From JAUNKE01 sp041853585 (GTDB lineage: Bacteria > Bacillota > Clostridia > Peptostreptococcales > Filifactoraceae): a stretch of 26,368 nucleotides of DNA. This document shows positions 8,076 to 15,525 of this stretch, in pieces. The notes beneath the pieces were generated by a model that searched no databases, was not told the DNA's origin, and was given only the letters and a program-made list of their open reading frames with translations. Each line of letters opens with the position of its first letter. Position 1 is the stretch's first letter. The DNA is taken from the NCBI GenBank assembly GCA_041853585.1, contig JBGZSM010000046.1, positions 1 to 26,368 on the forward strand, given 5' to 3'. The position numbers were made by a program, and so were the translations under genes.

Positions 8076-8851
8076 AATTAAAAGAGATTGAAAAAATTTT
8101 GGACAACAAATTACAATCCGATATTGCGGAGTCTTGGGACAATGTCGGATTGCTCATCGGGGATAAGAATCGAGAAGTCGAATCCGTTTTGCTCACTTTG
8201 GAACTGACGGACAAGGTTTTTGAAGAAGCCTTGGCTAAAAAATGCGATATGATCCTTGCGCATCATCCGCTCATTTTTAGCGGTGTCAAACGAATCGTCA
8301 GCGAGAACGATGATAATTTGATTTATCGTCTGATTGAAAAAGGAATTCCTTTTTACGCGGCGCATACGAATTTTGATGCGATTCATCGCGGATTGAATGA
8401 CTATTTTGCAGAAATTATGGACGCAAATCATATCGAGGTGCATTCCGAGAATGAGCAAGCGGAAGAATTTTTGCGCATCTTCGACATCGAGCAGCAGTCG
8501 CTTGCCGAATTTGTAGAAAAAATTAAGAACAAGCTCCATCTGAAAGCTATTCGTCTGATTGGCGCGAGGGAGCGAATTGCAAAAGTCGGTGTAGTGACCG
8601 GAGCGGGAGGCGATTATGCGGAACTTGCGCATCGTCTCGGCGCGGATGCCTTTATCACCGGCGATATCAAATATCATCAGGCGATGGATTTTAAAGCGCG
8701 CGGCATTTGCGTTATCGATGTCGGTCATTTTGAAACGGAGCAGATTTTTGCACAAGCGATGAAATCCTTTATACAAAACGAAATTCCCGAATTGAAATCC
8801 ATTCGATTGGAAGTTTCGGAAAGTGAAGAAAGTCCATTTGTGTGGATGTAG
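8072..8851 (+). CDS. Nif3-like dinuclear metal-centre protein
   Basis: The 259-residue protein belongs to the Nif3/YbgI/YqfO family: conserved hexameric proteins with a two-metal site and no settled function, sometimes annotated as GTP cyclohydrolase I type 2. Metal-ligand motifs are all present: LAHHPLIFSGVK in the first quarter, AAHTNFDA near residue 93, and the C-terminal GDIKYHQAM and VIDVGHFETE. The length fits the form without the inserted PII-like domain found in Bacillus YqfO. The start ATG overlaps the trmK stop (ATGA). A link to tRNA metabolism or metal handling is often suggested from its constant pairing with trmK; that is inference from gene order. Confidence 0.93.
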   Translation: MKLKEIEKILDNKLQSDIAESWDNVGLLIGDKNREVESVLLTLELTDKVFEEALAKKCDMILAHHPLIFSGVKRIVSENDDNLIYRLIEKGIPFYAAHTNFDAIHRGLNDYFAEIMDANHIEVHSENEQAEEFLRIFDIEQQSLAEFVEKIKNKLHLKAIRLIGARERIAKVGVVTGAGGDYAELAHRLGADAFITGDIKYHQAMDFKARGICVIDVGHFETEQIFAQAMKSFIQNEIPELKSIRLEVSESEESPFVWM

Positions 8852-8859
8852 GAGTGAAG

Positions 8860-9537
8860 ATGAAAACAATGATTTATTCAGATGGCGGCTCTCGAGGAAA
8901 TCCCGGCGAGTCCGCCATCGGCTTCGTCATTTGGGAAAAGGACGACAAAATTTTGGAATACGGCGCGCCGATTGGAACAGCGACCAACAATATGGCGGAA
9001 TACCAAGCGGTTTTGCAGTCAATCAAAAAAGCGAAAGCTCTCGGTTATACGCAGATTCAATTATTGTTGGACAGTCAGCTCGTCGAAAGACAGCTAAACG
9101 GTGCGTACAAAGTAAAAAGTGCGGAGCTGTTGCCGATTTATGCGGATATAAAAATGGAAATCAAATCGCTTGAAAAATTTTCGGTGGAGCATGTGCCGCG
9201 AGAAAAAAATAAAGACGCCGACCGATTGGTCAACGAAGCGCTGGATACGGGCGAAATTATTGAGCGTAAATTTTCGTCAGCGGATTCTTCGGAAAAACAA
9301 GAGAAAATTCTTGTTGCCGATGGCAATTCTTCAAACGATAATCCGGAGCAAGAGTTAAAAAATCTGTTTGCTAAAAGCAATATCGTCATACACAAAATGA
9401 TGAAAAACGAAGGGGAGTTGATTGTTTTTGCAGAGCGCAGCGATATCCCCAAACTGATTTTTATTTTTGATGAAGTCAATCGTTTGGCAAAAGCGACGGG
9501 GGCTCGCAAGATAAAACTGGAATACGAGGTGGAATAA
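8860..9537 (+). CDS. RNase HI-family protein with an extra C-terminal domain
   Basis: Residues 1 to about 128 form a ribonuclease H type I domain, which cuts the RNA strand of RNA-DNA hybrids. All four acidic catalytic positions can be seen: D8 in YSDGGSRGNPG, E47 in NNMAEY, D71 in LLLDSQL and D121 in NKDADRLVNEA. The domain lacks a basic protrusion, as in the Bacillus YpeP/YpdQ and archaeal-type subgroup. After a low-complexity linker (about 135-160) comes a segment of about 65 residues that I cannot place, including NLFAKSNIVIHKMM and ARKIKLEYEVE. The start is the ATG at 8860, seven bases after AGGAG; a GTG at 8842 lies inside the Nif3 gene upstream of that site. The last base of the stop is the first base of the next gene. 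Confidence 0.88.
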   Translation: MKTMIYSDGGSRGNPGESAIGFVIWEKDDKILEYGAPIGTATNNMAEYQAVLQSIKKAKALGYTQIQLLLDSQLVERQLNGAYKVKSAELLPIYADIKMEIKSLEKFSVEHVPREKNKDADRLVNEALDTGEIIERKFSSADSSEKQEKILVADGNSSNDNPEQELKNLFAKSNIVIHKMMKNEGELIVFAERSDIPKLIFIFDEVNRLAKATGARKIKLEYEVE

Positions 9538-10676
9538 TGGAAGCGATAGCAGTATGTCTTTTCGGAATGGAGAGCACCGTTTCGTTTGAGCTGAAAAATT
9601 TAGGATTTCAAGTCATCAAGGTGAGCGACGGCAGAGTGACCTTCGCCACGGATTCCGACGGGATTGCCAAAGCCAATATCTGCCTTCGATGTGCGGAGCG
9701 TGTGCTTATCAAAGTCGGCGAATTCTCAGCCAAAACTTTTACCGAGCTCTTTGATGAAGTGGCAAAGCTTCCTTTTGAAAATTTTCTGGGAGCGGATGCC
9801 AAATTCTCCGTTGCCAAAGTGCGCTCCATCAACAGCAAATTGGTCTCGGCGCCGGATATTCAATCCATCGTCAAAAAGTCCATCGTCGAGCGATTGAAAA
9901 AAGTGTATCAAGTCGATTGGTTCCAAGAAACATTGGGCGAGCACAATATTCATATCTTCATCAACAAGGACATCGTTGAGCTGAGCTTTGACACGAGCGG
10001 AGCGGCATTGCACAAAAGGGGATACCGCGAGCTTTCGGGCGAGGCGCCTCTTCGTGAGACCATCGCAGCCTATATGGTGATGCTCAGTCCTTGGCGAGCA
10101 AATCGTATTTTAGTTGACCCGATGTGCGGCTCGGGAACGATTCCAATCGAAGCGGCGATGCTCGGCGCCAATATCATGCCGGGCGTCAATCGAAACTTTG
10201 CGGGCGAGCAACTTACTTTTATTCCGTCATCCGCTTGGACGAAGGCTCGCAAAGAAGCGATTGAAAATGAAAGCGATGAGGAATTCAAAATTTATGCTTT
10301 CGACAAAGAACCGGCGATGATTGAGCTTGCCAAGGCCAATGCCGAGCTTGCGGGAGTCGAGCATCTCATCGAGTTTAAAGTGAAAGACGCTCGCAAACTC
10401 AATACGAAAAAAGAATACGGATTCGTCATCAGCAATCCGCCCTATGGCGAACGGATGGGCGAAAAAGAGCAGGTACAAAAATTGTATAAGGAATTGGGGC
10501 GCGTGTTCCGAGGAATGCCATCGTGGAGTTTTTATCTTATCACGAGCCTGAACGAAACCGAAGAACTTCTGAAAATGAAGGCGAGCAAGAAAAGAAAAAT
10601 CTACAACGGTGCACTCAAATCCAATATCTATTCCTTTGCCGGACCCAAACCGCCGAAAAATCCTACCGAAGAATAA
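9537..10676 (+). CDS. THUMP-domain class I RNA methyltransferase (RlmL/YpsC-like)
   Basis: The 379-residue protein joins an N-terminal ferredoxin-like/THUMP RNA-binding region (about 1-155) to a Rossmann methyltransferase domain. The SAM-binding motif is DPMCGSGTIPIEA starting at residue 194, and the catalytic motif NPPYGERMG starts at residue 300; NPPY is typical of enzymes that methylate an exocyclic amine. By family it should make m2G in 23S rRNA (the RlmL N-terminal-half reaction) or in tRNA (the Trm14 type). RlmL of Escherichia coli is fused to RlmK, whereas this protein is the single-domain Firmicutes form. A CGAGGTGG ribosome site precedes the ATG, which overlaps the previous stop by one base. 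It is the last intact gene of this + strand run; toxin-antitoxin remains start right after its stop. Confidence 0.92.
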   Translation: MEAIAVCLFGMESTVSFELKNLGFQVIKVSDGRVTFATDSDGIAKANICLRCAERVLIKVGEFSAKTFTELFDEVAKLPFENFLGADAKFSVAKVRSINSKLVSAPDIQSIVKKSIVERLKKVYQVDWFQETLGEHNIHIFINKDIVELSFDTSGAALHKRGYRELSGEAPLRETIAAYMVMLSPWRANRILVDPMCGSGTIPIEAAMLGANIMPGVNRNFAGEQLTFIPSSAWTKARKEAIENESDEEFKIYAFDKEPAMIELAKANAELAGVEHLIEFKVKDARKLNTKKEYGFVISNPPYGERMGEKEQVQKLYKELGRVFRGMPSWSFYLITSLNETEELLKMKASKKRKIYNGALKSNIYSFAGPKPPKNPTEE

Positions 10677-10766
10677 ATCTCTGCGGCAGGATTTTATCTG
10701 AGGACAAAACAGATTCCAAAAAAGACATATATAAAGGAAGCTTTACAATCGAAATTTGAATTGTGA
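10677..10766 (+). pseudogene. Remnant of a HigB-type (RelE-superfamily, Gp49-like) toxin C-terminus
   Basis: Reading the frame that begins at 10689, the codons give GFYLRTKQIPKKTYIKEALQ and a few more residues before a TGA at 10764-10766. This follows the C-terminal pattern of HigB/phage Gp49-like mRNA interferases (GF-x-x-K/R-T-x-x-x-P-x-x-x-I-x-x-A-L). Nothing recognisable of the toxin remains upstream, where the methyltransferase gene ends at 10676, so only about 25 codons are left and no start codon is available. The next recognisable segment is a broken antitoxin of the matching family, in the toxin-first order usual for higBA. The match is from memory of the family pattern and the segment is short, hence moderate confidence. 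Confidence 0.5.
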
Positions 10767-10822
10767 CTGTTTGCTCGAATAAGTTTCATTTTGGTAGCGG
10801 TACAAAAGAGGAGTTGATAAAG

Positions 10823-11050
10823 ATGGGAAAAAGCTTTAAAGTTTCGTTGAAAGAGAAGATGAAAGAACCCGAGTTTAAAGAGGAATGGGATTTTAGAAGC
10901 TGAATTTCAAATTATAAAAGCGATATTGGACGGACGAAGTGAAAAGCAAATTACTCAAAAAGAATTATCAACTATTACCGGCATTTCTCAAGGGGATTCA
11001 TAAAACCGAAAAACAGAGAAAAAATCTTGGAAGAACTTTGGAAAACTACA
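10823..11050 (+). pseudogene. Broken XRE/HigA-type antitoxin gene (two frameshifts)
   Basis: An AGAGGAG ribosome site (10807-10813) leads to an ATG at 10823. The first frame reads MGKSFKVSLKEKM...KEEWD and then stops at 10901-10903. Skipping one base (10892) gives a second frame, LEAEFQIIKAILDGRSE...QKELSTITGISQGD, the classic helix-turn-helix antitoxin core, which stops at 11001-11003. A third frame from 10996 reads IHKTEKQRKNLGRTLENYKK, in line with the usual ISRIENGxRNPSLRTLEKLA ending. Each break fits a two-base deletion (or a one-base insertion). The expected last residues are missing: the sequence runs into the superoxide reductase terminator. The intact protein would have bound DNA and neutralised the HigB toxin; this copy cannot. 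Confidence 0.75.
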
Positions 11051-11075
11051 AAAAAAGCCGGCATTCGCCGGCTTT
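11050..11075 (-). terminator. Rho-independent terminator of the superoxide reductase gene
   Basis: A perfect nine-base inverted repeat (AAAGCCGGC at 11054-11062, GCCGGCTTT at 11067-11075) encloses a four-base loop. Read on the minus strand it is followed by seven T (11056 down to 11050), directly downstream of the minus-strand stop at 11089. On the + strand there is no T-run beyond the stem's own three T, so it should act mainly for the minus strand. Confidence 0.9.
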
Positions 11076-11088
11076 CATCGTTCAAAAA

Positions 11089-11457
11089 TTAGAATTTAAC
11101 TTCCACTTCATTTTCCCAAAGTCCGTGGATATTACAGTAGCTTAGTGCCACCAATTTACCCGGCTTCGGCAATTTGACTTTTGTTGCAAATGAGAAGTCG
11201 TTGAAGTTGTCAAGTTCTCCATGTGCTGCAAAAATATTGGATGCAAGCTCAACGATAACTTGGCTTCCTTCCTGCACATAGAACAATTTATACCAAGCGA
11301 TATGATGCTCCAATGTGTTTGGATGAGCAATCTCTTCTCCAACGGAAAGTTTTACTTCAAAAAATTCATTTGCCACAATATTTTCAGGGATTGTAATCAC
11401 AGGAACATGTTTTTCAGCTTTCCAATCACCGGATTTAATAAAATTTGCTATTGCCAT
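11089..11457 (-). CDS. Superoxide reductase (neelaredoxin, one-iron class)
   Basis: The 122-residue protein is a class II superoxide reductase, which reduces superoxide to hydrogen peroxide at a mononuclear iron site without releasing oxygen, a typical anaerobe defence. Iron ligands are visible in AEKHVPVI (Glu and His), HPNTLEHHIAW (His residues) and the C-terminal CNIHGLW (Cys and His). No N-terminal desulforedoxin Cys4 domain is present, so this is not the two-iron desulfoferrodoxin. The start is the ATG at 11457, eight bases after GGAGG (complement of 11466-11470); an upstream in-frame TTG lies on that ribosome site. It is the only convincing minus-strand gene, with its own terminator and a divergent promoter region shared with phoH. 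The electron donor, usually rubredoxin, is not encoded here. Confidence 0.95.
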   Translation of the reverse strand: MAIANFIKSGDWKAEKHVPVITIPENIVANEFFEVKLSVGEEIAHPNTLEHHIAWYKLFYVQEGSQVIVELASNIFAAHGELDNFNDFSFATKVKLPKPGKLVALSYCNIHGLWENEVEVKF

Positions 11458-11527
11458 AATTTTTTCCTCCAAAAACTAAAAATTTGTTTCCATATACATA
11501 TACCCGCAAAATAATCCTTTACGCATT

Positions 11528-11556
11528 AAAATACTTATTCTTTTATTATCTAACAA
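11528..11556 (-). promoter_or_regulatory. Candidate sigma-A-type promoter for superoxide reductase
   Basis: On the minus strand TTGTTA (complement of 11551-11556) and TATTTT (complement of 11528-11533) are separated by 17 bases; each matches four of six consensus positions. This would give a leader of roughly 65 bases before the ATG at 11457. The whole gap between the divergent genes is only about 140 bp and very AT-rich, so other choices are possible. Confidence 0.35.
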
Positions 11557-11600
11557 AATAGTGTAAAATAGAATTAACAAATTTTAGTGGAGGAAACAGA

Positions 11601-12617
11601 TTGAACAACAGCAGGACATATACGATAAACTCACAGACATTCCAAGAAGAGCTATTTGGAAATTTTGACCGCAATATCAAGCGCATCGAAAACTTTTTTC
11701 GAATCAACATCGTTTTACGAGATGATAATGTGGTTTTGATAGGAGAAGAAGAAAAACTGGACAATGCCGTAACCGTTCTTGAAAAATTGGAGAGGTTGGT
11801 TGAATCGGGCAGAGGAATCGACTTACAAGCGGTGAATTACGCGCTGGAAACTTTCAAAGAAAGCGGCGGCTCGGATGAGAATATGAATGGCGAATCCATT
11901 ATTATGACATCCAAGGGCGTTTTGCTTAAACCGAAAACACAGGGACAGAAGCAATATATCAACAATATCAAAGAAAATGACATCACCGTCTGCATCGGAC
12001 CGGCGGGAACGGGAAAAACATATCTAGCGGTCGCAATGGCGGCGAAGGCTTTTAATAAGGAAGAAGTTTCAAGAATCATTTTGACCAGACCGGCGGTCGA
12101 GGCGGGAGAGAGTCTCGGATTTTTGCCGGGGGATTTGAAAGACAAGGTTGACCCTTATCTTCGTCCGCTCTATGACGCATTGTTTGATATTTTCGGTGCG
12201 GAAAAATTCGTGCGCCTGATGGACAAGGGCGTCATCGAGGTGGCTCCGCTCGCGTATATGCGCGGTCGAACTTTGGACAATGCGTTTATCATCTTGGATG
12301 AGGCGCAAAATACGACATCGGAGCAGATGAAAATGTTCCTGACGCGATTGGGCTACGGCTCTAAAGCGGTCGTAACCGGCGATGTGACGCAAATCGACTT
12401 GCCGATGAGCAAAAAAAGCGGATTGATTATTGCGACCGATGTGCTCAAAAATGTGGAAGGAATCGGAATCAATATTTTGAGCGAAAAGGATGTTGTGCGT
12501 CATGAATTGGTGCAACGAATCATCAAGGCCTATGAGAAATATGAAAAAGGGAAGGACAAGGAGAAAGATAAATCTAAACCGCCCAAAGAAAAAACGCATA
12601 AATTTTTGAAGAAGTAG
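11601..12617 (+). CDS. phoH: PhoH-like ATPase
   Basis: The 338-residue protein has the PhoH/YbeZ plan: an N-terminal nucleic-acid-binding-like part (about 1-105), then a P-loop ATPase with Walker A GPAGTGKT at 133-140 and Walker B ILDEAQN from residue 231, plus the family segment LTRPAVEAGESLGFLPGDL. It is thought to act as an RNA-linked ATPase or helicase alongside YbeY. The tail from about 315 is Lys-rich. The TTG at 11601 is the start, six bases after GGAGGA. A candidate -10 (TAAAAT, 11564-11569) is present without a convincing -35. The ybeY gene follows after seven bases. Many Firmicutes carry an HD-domain gene (pgpH/yqfF) between phoH and ybeY; none is here. Confidence 0.93.
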   Translation: MNNSRTYTINSQTFQEELFGNFDRNIKRIENFFRINIVLRDDNVVLIGEEEKLDNAVTVLEKLERLVESGRGIDLQAVNYALETFKESGGSDENMNGESIIMTSKGVLLKPKTQGQKQYINNIKENDITVCIGPAGTGKTYLAVAMAAKAFNKEEVSRIILTRPAVEAGESLGFLPGDLKDKVDPYLRPLYDALFDIFGAEKFVRLMDKGVIEVAPLAYMRGRTLDNAFIILDEAQNTTSEQMKMFLTRLGYGSKAVVTGDVTQIDLPMSKKSGLIIATDVLKNVEGIGINILSEKDVVRHELVQRIIKAYEKYEKGKDKEKDKSKPPKEKTHKFLKK

Positions 12618-12624
12618 GTGTGAT

Positions 12625-13104
12625 TTGCTGGAATTTAATATAGAGCTAGGCGACTTTGAAGCGGATTTGAGCGAAGAAATATTGCAAGCCGTTCAAAAAG
12701 TCGGCGAATATATTTTGGAATATGAAAATATGGAAGGCGATTTTGAAATCTCGTTGACCTTTGTCGATGATGAGGAAATTCAAAATCTCAACCGCGATTA
12801 CAGACAAAAGGATGTACCGACGGATGTTCTTTCTTTTCCGATGCTTGAAATTGAGGATTTTGACAATCTCGAAGATTTAGCGCAGTTCGGACCGATTTTG
12901 CTCGGCGATATCATCATTTCGATGCCGACTGCACAAAATCAGGCGAAGGAATACGGACATTCCATCAAACGAGAGATTGCATTTTTGGTCTGTCATTCCA
13001 TTTTGCATCTGCTGGGCTACGACCATATCGATGAAGATGAGCGAAAAGAAATGGAACAGATGCAGACCGATATAATGAATGCGGTCAATATAACAAGGGA
13101 TTAG
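12625..13104 (+). CDS. ybeY: Endoribonuclease YbeY (rRNA maturation factor)
   Basis: YbeY is a small zinc-dependent RNase needed for 16S rRNA 3' end maturation and late ribosome quality control. The 159-residue protein has the family's metal site HSILHLLGYDH, in which H124, H128 and H134 are the zinc ligands. The segment LNRDYRQKDVPTDVLSFP (from about residue 54) is the other strongly conserved family block. The start is a TTG at 12625 with AGGTG at 12616-12620; this is a weak pair but there is no better one, and the length is normal. It sits between phoH and dgkA in the order usual for Firmicutes and is probably co-transcribed from the promoter ahead of phoH. Confidence 0.94.
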   Translation: MLEFNIELGDFEADLSEEILQAVQKVGEYILEYENMEGDFEISLTFVDDEEIQNLNRDYRQKDVPTDVLSFPMLEIEDFDNLEDLAQFGPILLGDIIISMPTAQNQAKEYGHSIKREIAFLVCHSILHLLGYDHIDEDERKEMEQMQTDIMNAVNITRD

Positions 13105-13112
13105 GTGATATT

Positions 13113-13850
13113 GTGAAATCAAATGAGCCAAAAGACCCCAAAGATATGAAAAAACAAAAAAACTTTATAGCCAGTTTCAACTACGCGGTCGAAGGATTGA
13201 TTTATTCACTGATGTCTCAAAACAATATGCGGGCGCATTATGTGGCGGCGGTGGTCGTCATTATCGGCATGCTGTTTTTTGATTTGACGAGAATGGAATC
13301 CGCATTGGTTTTTCTATCCATCATTCTGGTGATTTTTGCGGAGCTTATCAATACCGCTATCGAAAGCGTGGTCGATTTGATTACCGAAGAATTTCGTCCG
13401 CTTGCCAAAGTCGCCAAGGATGTGGCGGCGGGAGCGGTGGTCGTTACCGCAATCAATGCGGTCGTTGTCGGCTATCTCGTTTTTTATGACAAATTCAATC
13501 CGTTGACACTGACGGTATTGATGAAAATCAGACGACAGGAAATTCATTTAAGTTTTGTCGGCATCGTGTTGATTTTAGTTTTGGTAATCGGACTGAAAAC
13601 CTATACCAAGTCGGGAACGCCTTTTCAGGGAGGACAGGTCAGCGGCCACTCGGCGCTCGGCTTCGGTTTGGCGACGACCATCAGTTTGCTTTCGTCCAAC
13701 ACCTTGGTCGCGACGATGGCATTTATTATGGCGGCGCTGATTTCTCAATCGAGAATCGAAGGCGGAATTCATACCAAGGAAGAAACCATCGTCGGTGCGG
13801 CGCTCGGTATCTTCGTGATGATTGCTATTTTTCAGTTGTTTGATATATAG
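13113..13850 (+). CDS. Diacylglycerol/undecaprenol kinase fused to a PAP2-like phosphatase domain
   Basis: The 245-residue membrane protein has two parts. Residues about 20-125 are a DgkA-type lipid kinase with the signature ELINTAIESVVDL (from E77), which in Gram-positives phosphorylates undecaprenol for cell-wall lipid recycling. Residues about 140-245 resemble PAP2 phosphatases: SGHS at 177-180 and SRIEGGIH at 213-220 carry the two catalytic His positions, while the first Lys/Arg motif is not obvious. There are about six hydrophobic segments. Kinase and phosphatase in one chain suggest control of the balance between undecaprenol and its phosphate; this is inference. The GTG start at 13113 follows AGGTGA. 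The fusion occurs in other Firmicutes ahead of era; no cytidine deaminase gene lies between them here. Confidence 0.9.
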   Translation: MKSNEPKDPKDMKKQKNFIASFNYAVEGLIYSLMSQNNMRAHYVAAVVVIIGMLFFDLTRMESALVFLSIILVIFAELINTAIESVVDLITEEFRPLAKVAKDVAAGAVVVTAINAVVVGYLVFYDKFNPLTLTVLMKIRRQEIHLSFVGIVLILVLVIGLKTYTKSGTPFQGGQVSGHSALGFGLATTISLLSSNTLVATMAFIMAALISQSRIEGGIHTKEETIVGAALGIFVMIAIFQLFDI

Positions 13851-13861
13851 AGAGGAAGGAA

Positions 13862-14767
13862 ATGGAAAAAGTATTTAAGTCGGGCTTCGTGAGCATCGTC
13901 GGTCGCCCCAATGTCGGCAAATCGACGCTCATCAATTCGTTGGTCGAAGATAAAATCGCCATTATGAGCGACAAACCCCAGACGACGAGAACATTGGTGC
14001 GCGGAATTTACAATGACGATGATTCGCAAATCGTATTTATCGACACGCCGGGGATGCAATCGCCGCGAAATAAATTGGGCAAATATATGGAAAAAATTTC
14101 CGAAGGCTCCCTTCGAGATGCCGATGTGCTGCTCTTTGTCGTCGATCAATCCGATTTTATCGGACGAAAGGATAAGGATATTATTGAAAAACTGCGCCAT
14201 CGAAAAGAGCCGAAGCTTTTGCTCATCAACAAAATCGATAAGATGAGCAATGAACAGATTCTCAAAAATATTGAAATGTATGCGGAGCTTGAAATCTTTG
14301 ACGAGATTATTCCGATTTCAGCGCTTAAAGACAGAAATAAAGACCGATTGCTTGAAGTCATCAAGCGATATTTGCCGGAAGGGCCGATTTACTTCAGCAC
14401 GGATGCGACCACCGACCAGCCGACCAAGGTGTTGATTGCGGAATTGATTCGCGAAAAGATATTGCATTATACCGAAGAAGAAATACCGCATGGTGTCATG
14501 GTTGAAATCGAGCAGCTGGAAGAAAAGAAAAACAATCTGATTCATATCGGAGCGGTCATCTATATCGAAAGAGAAAGTCATAAAAAAATTATTATCGGAA
14601 AAGGCGGACGAAAAATCAAAGGAATCGGTATGGCGGCGCGTAAGGAGTTGGAAGAGCGTTTCGATGCGCGAGTCAATTTGGAGCTTTGGGTCAAAATCAA
14701 AAATAATTGGCGAGATAATGAATCCTTTATACGCAATTTCGGTTTTGACGATAAGGAAATGAACTGA
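13862..14767 (+). CDS. era: GTPase Era
   Basis: Era is an essential GTPase that binds the 3' end of 16S rRNA and helps assemble the 30S subunit. The 301-residue protein has the G1 loop GRPNVGKST at 14-22, a switch I region (DKPQTTR), the G3 motif DTPGM from residue 61, the G4 motif NKID at 123-126, and a G5 SALK segment. A KH RNA-binding domain occupies about 200-290, where KIIIGKGGRKIKGIG holds the GxxG loop. Length is standard. AGAGGAAGGA directly precedes the ATG. Its stop overlaps the recO start (TGATG), so the two are probably translationally coupled. YbeY, two genes upstream, works on the same rRNA end. Confidence 0.97.
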   Translation: MEKVFKSGFVSIVGRPNVGKSTLINSLVEDKIAIMSDKPQTTRTLVRGIYNDDDSQIVFIDTPGMQSPRNKLGKYMEKISEGSLRDADVLLFVVDQSDFIGRKDKDIIEKLRHRKEPKLLLINKIDKMSNEQILKNIEMYAELEIFDEIIPISALKDRNKDRLLEVIKRYLPEGPIYFSTDATTDQPTKVLIAELIREKILHYTEEEIPHGVMVEIEQLEEKKNNLIHIGAVIYIERESHKKIIIGKGGRKIKGIGMAARKELEERFDARVNLELWVKIKNNWRDNESFIRNFGFDDKEMN

Positions 14768-15525
14768 TGCAAGTACAAACAGAAGGCATTGTTTTACGAG
14801 CGACCAAATATTCGGAGGCGGATTTGATCGTCAACATTTTTACCAAGAAATTTGGGAAAATCGGAGCTTATGCCAAACATGCCCGCCGAATGAAAAGTCC
14901 GTTGATGAGTGCGACGCAGATTTTTTCGCTTTCCAATATGACGCTGTCGAGTTTCGACGGTAGATACAAATTGGTTCAGGCGGATTTAATCGACAACAAT
15001 TTTTCGATATCGTCATCGTATGCCAAAACCTATCTCGGATATTATTTTCTTCAATTCGTTGAAAAAATATCGTTGGAGGAGCATACGAATTTACGATTGT
15101 TTGAGTTGCTCAAATCCGCATTGGCATCTTTAAAGCGTAATGAAAATATTTTATTGCAAAAAATAATATTTGACTTAAAGATAATCGACATTTTTGGGTA
15201 TAAACCAGTTATGAGCCAATGCACATTATGTGGTAAAAATGAACAGCTCGGAAACAACTTTAATATTTCAGAGGGCGGACGAGTTTGTTTCGATTGTATG
15301 CAATCCGTTGCACAGACGATGCCATACAATTTTCGACTGGATTCGACAAGTTTTCGTTTGATGGATTTTATCTTAAAAAATGATTATGAAATCATTTTGC
15401 AGGCGAAAATATCGGATATCATTTTGATGGAGCTCAACACTTTATTGGATAAGTATATTGATTACCATTTTGATAATTTAGATTTGCATACAAGAAAGAT
15501 GCTGATATTTAAGGAGGAGTTATGA
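14767..15525 (+). CDS. recO: DNA repair protein RecO
   Basis: RecO works with RecR and RecF to load RecA on single-stranded DNA coated with SSB and to anneal strands in recombinational repair. The 252-residue protein starts with the OB-fold segment VQTEGIVLRATKYSEADLIV, continues with a helical middle, and carries a zinc-finger motif with C152 and C155 (CTLCGK) and C174 and C177 (CFDCM). Length is usual. It overlaps era by one base and the following gene by four bases. The middle of the gene is visibly more AT-rich than its neighbours, which is common for this fast-evolving gene. Firmicutes often have era-recO in exactly this arrangement. Confidence 0.95.
   Translation: MQVQTEGIVLRATKYSEADLIVNIFTKKFGKIGAYAKHARRMKSPLMSATQIFSLSNMTLSSFDGRYKLVQADLIDNNFSISSSYAKTYLGYYFLQFVEKISLEEHTNLRLFELLKSALASLKRNENILLQKIIFDLKIIDIFGYKPVMSQCTLCGKNEQLGNNFNISEGGRVCFDCMQSVAQTMPYNFRLDSTSFRLMDFILKNDYEIILQAKISDIILMELNTLLDKYIDYHFDNLDLHTRKMLIFKEEL

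Noticed and set aside
10523..10759. Possible 78-codon gene on the + strand overlapping the end of the RNA methyltransferase
   Set aside because: It is mostly an alternate frame of the methyltransferase gene. The toxin-like residues after 10689 are in a different frame.
11050..11075. Terminator for the + strand after the RNA methyltransferase
   Set aside because: The stem is symmetrical, but the long T-run exists only when read on the minus strand; on the + strand only the stem's three T are present.
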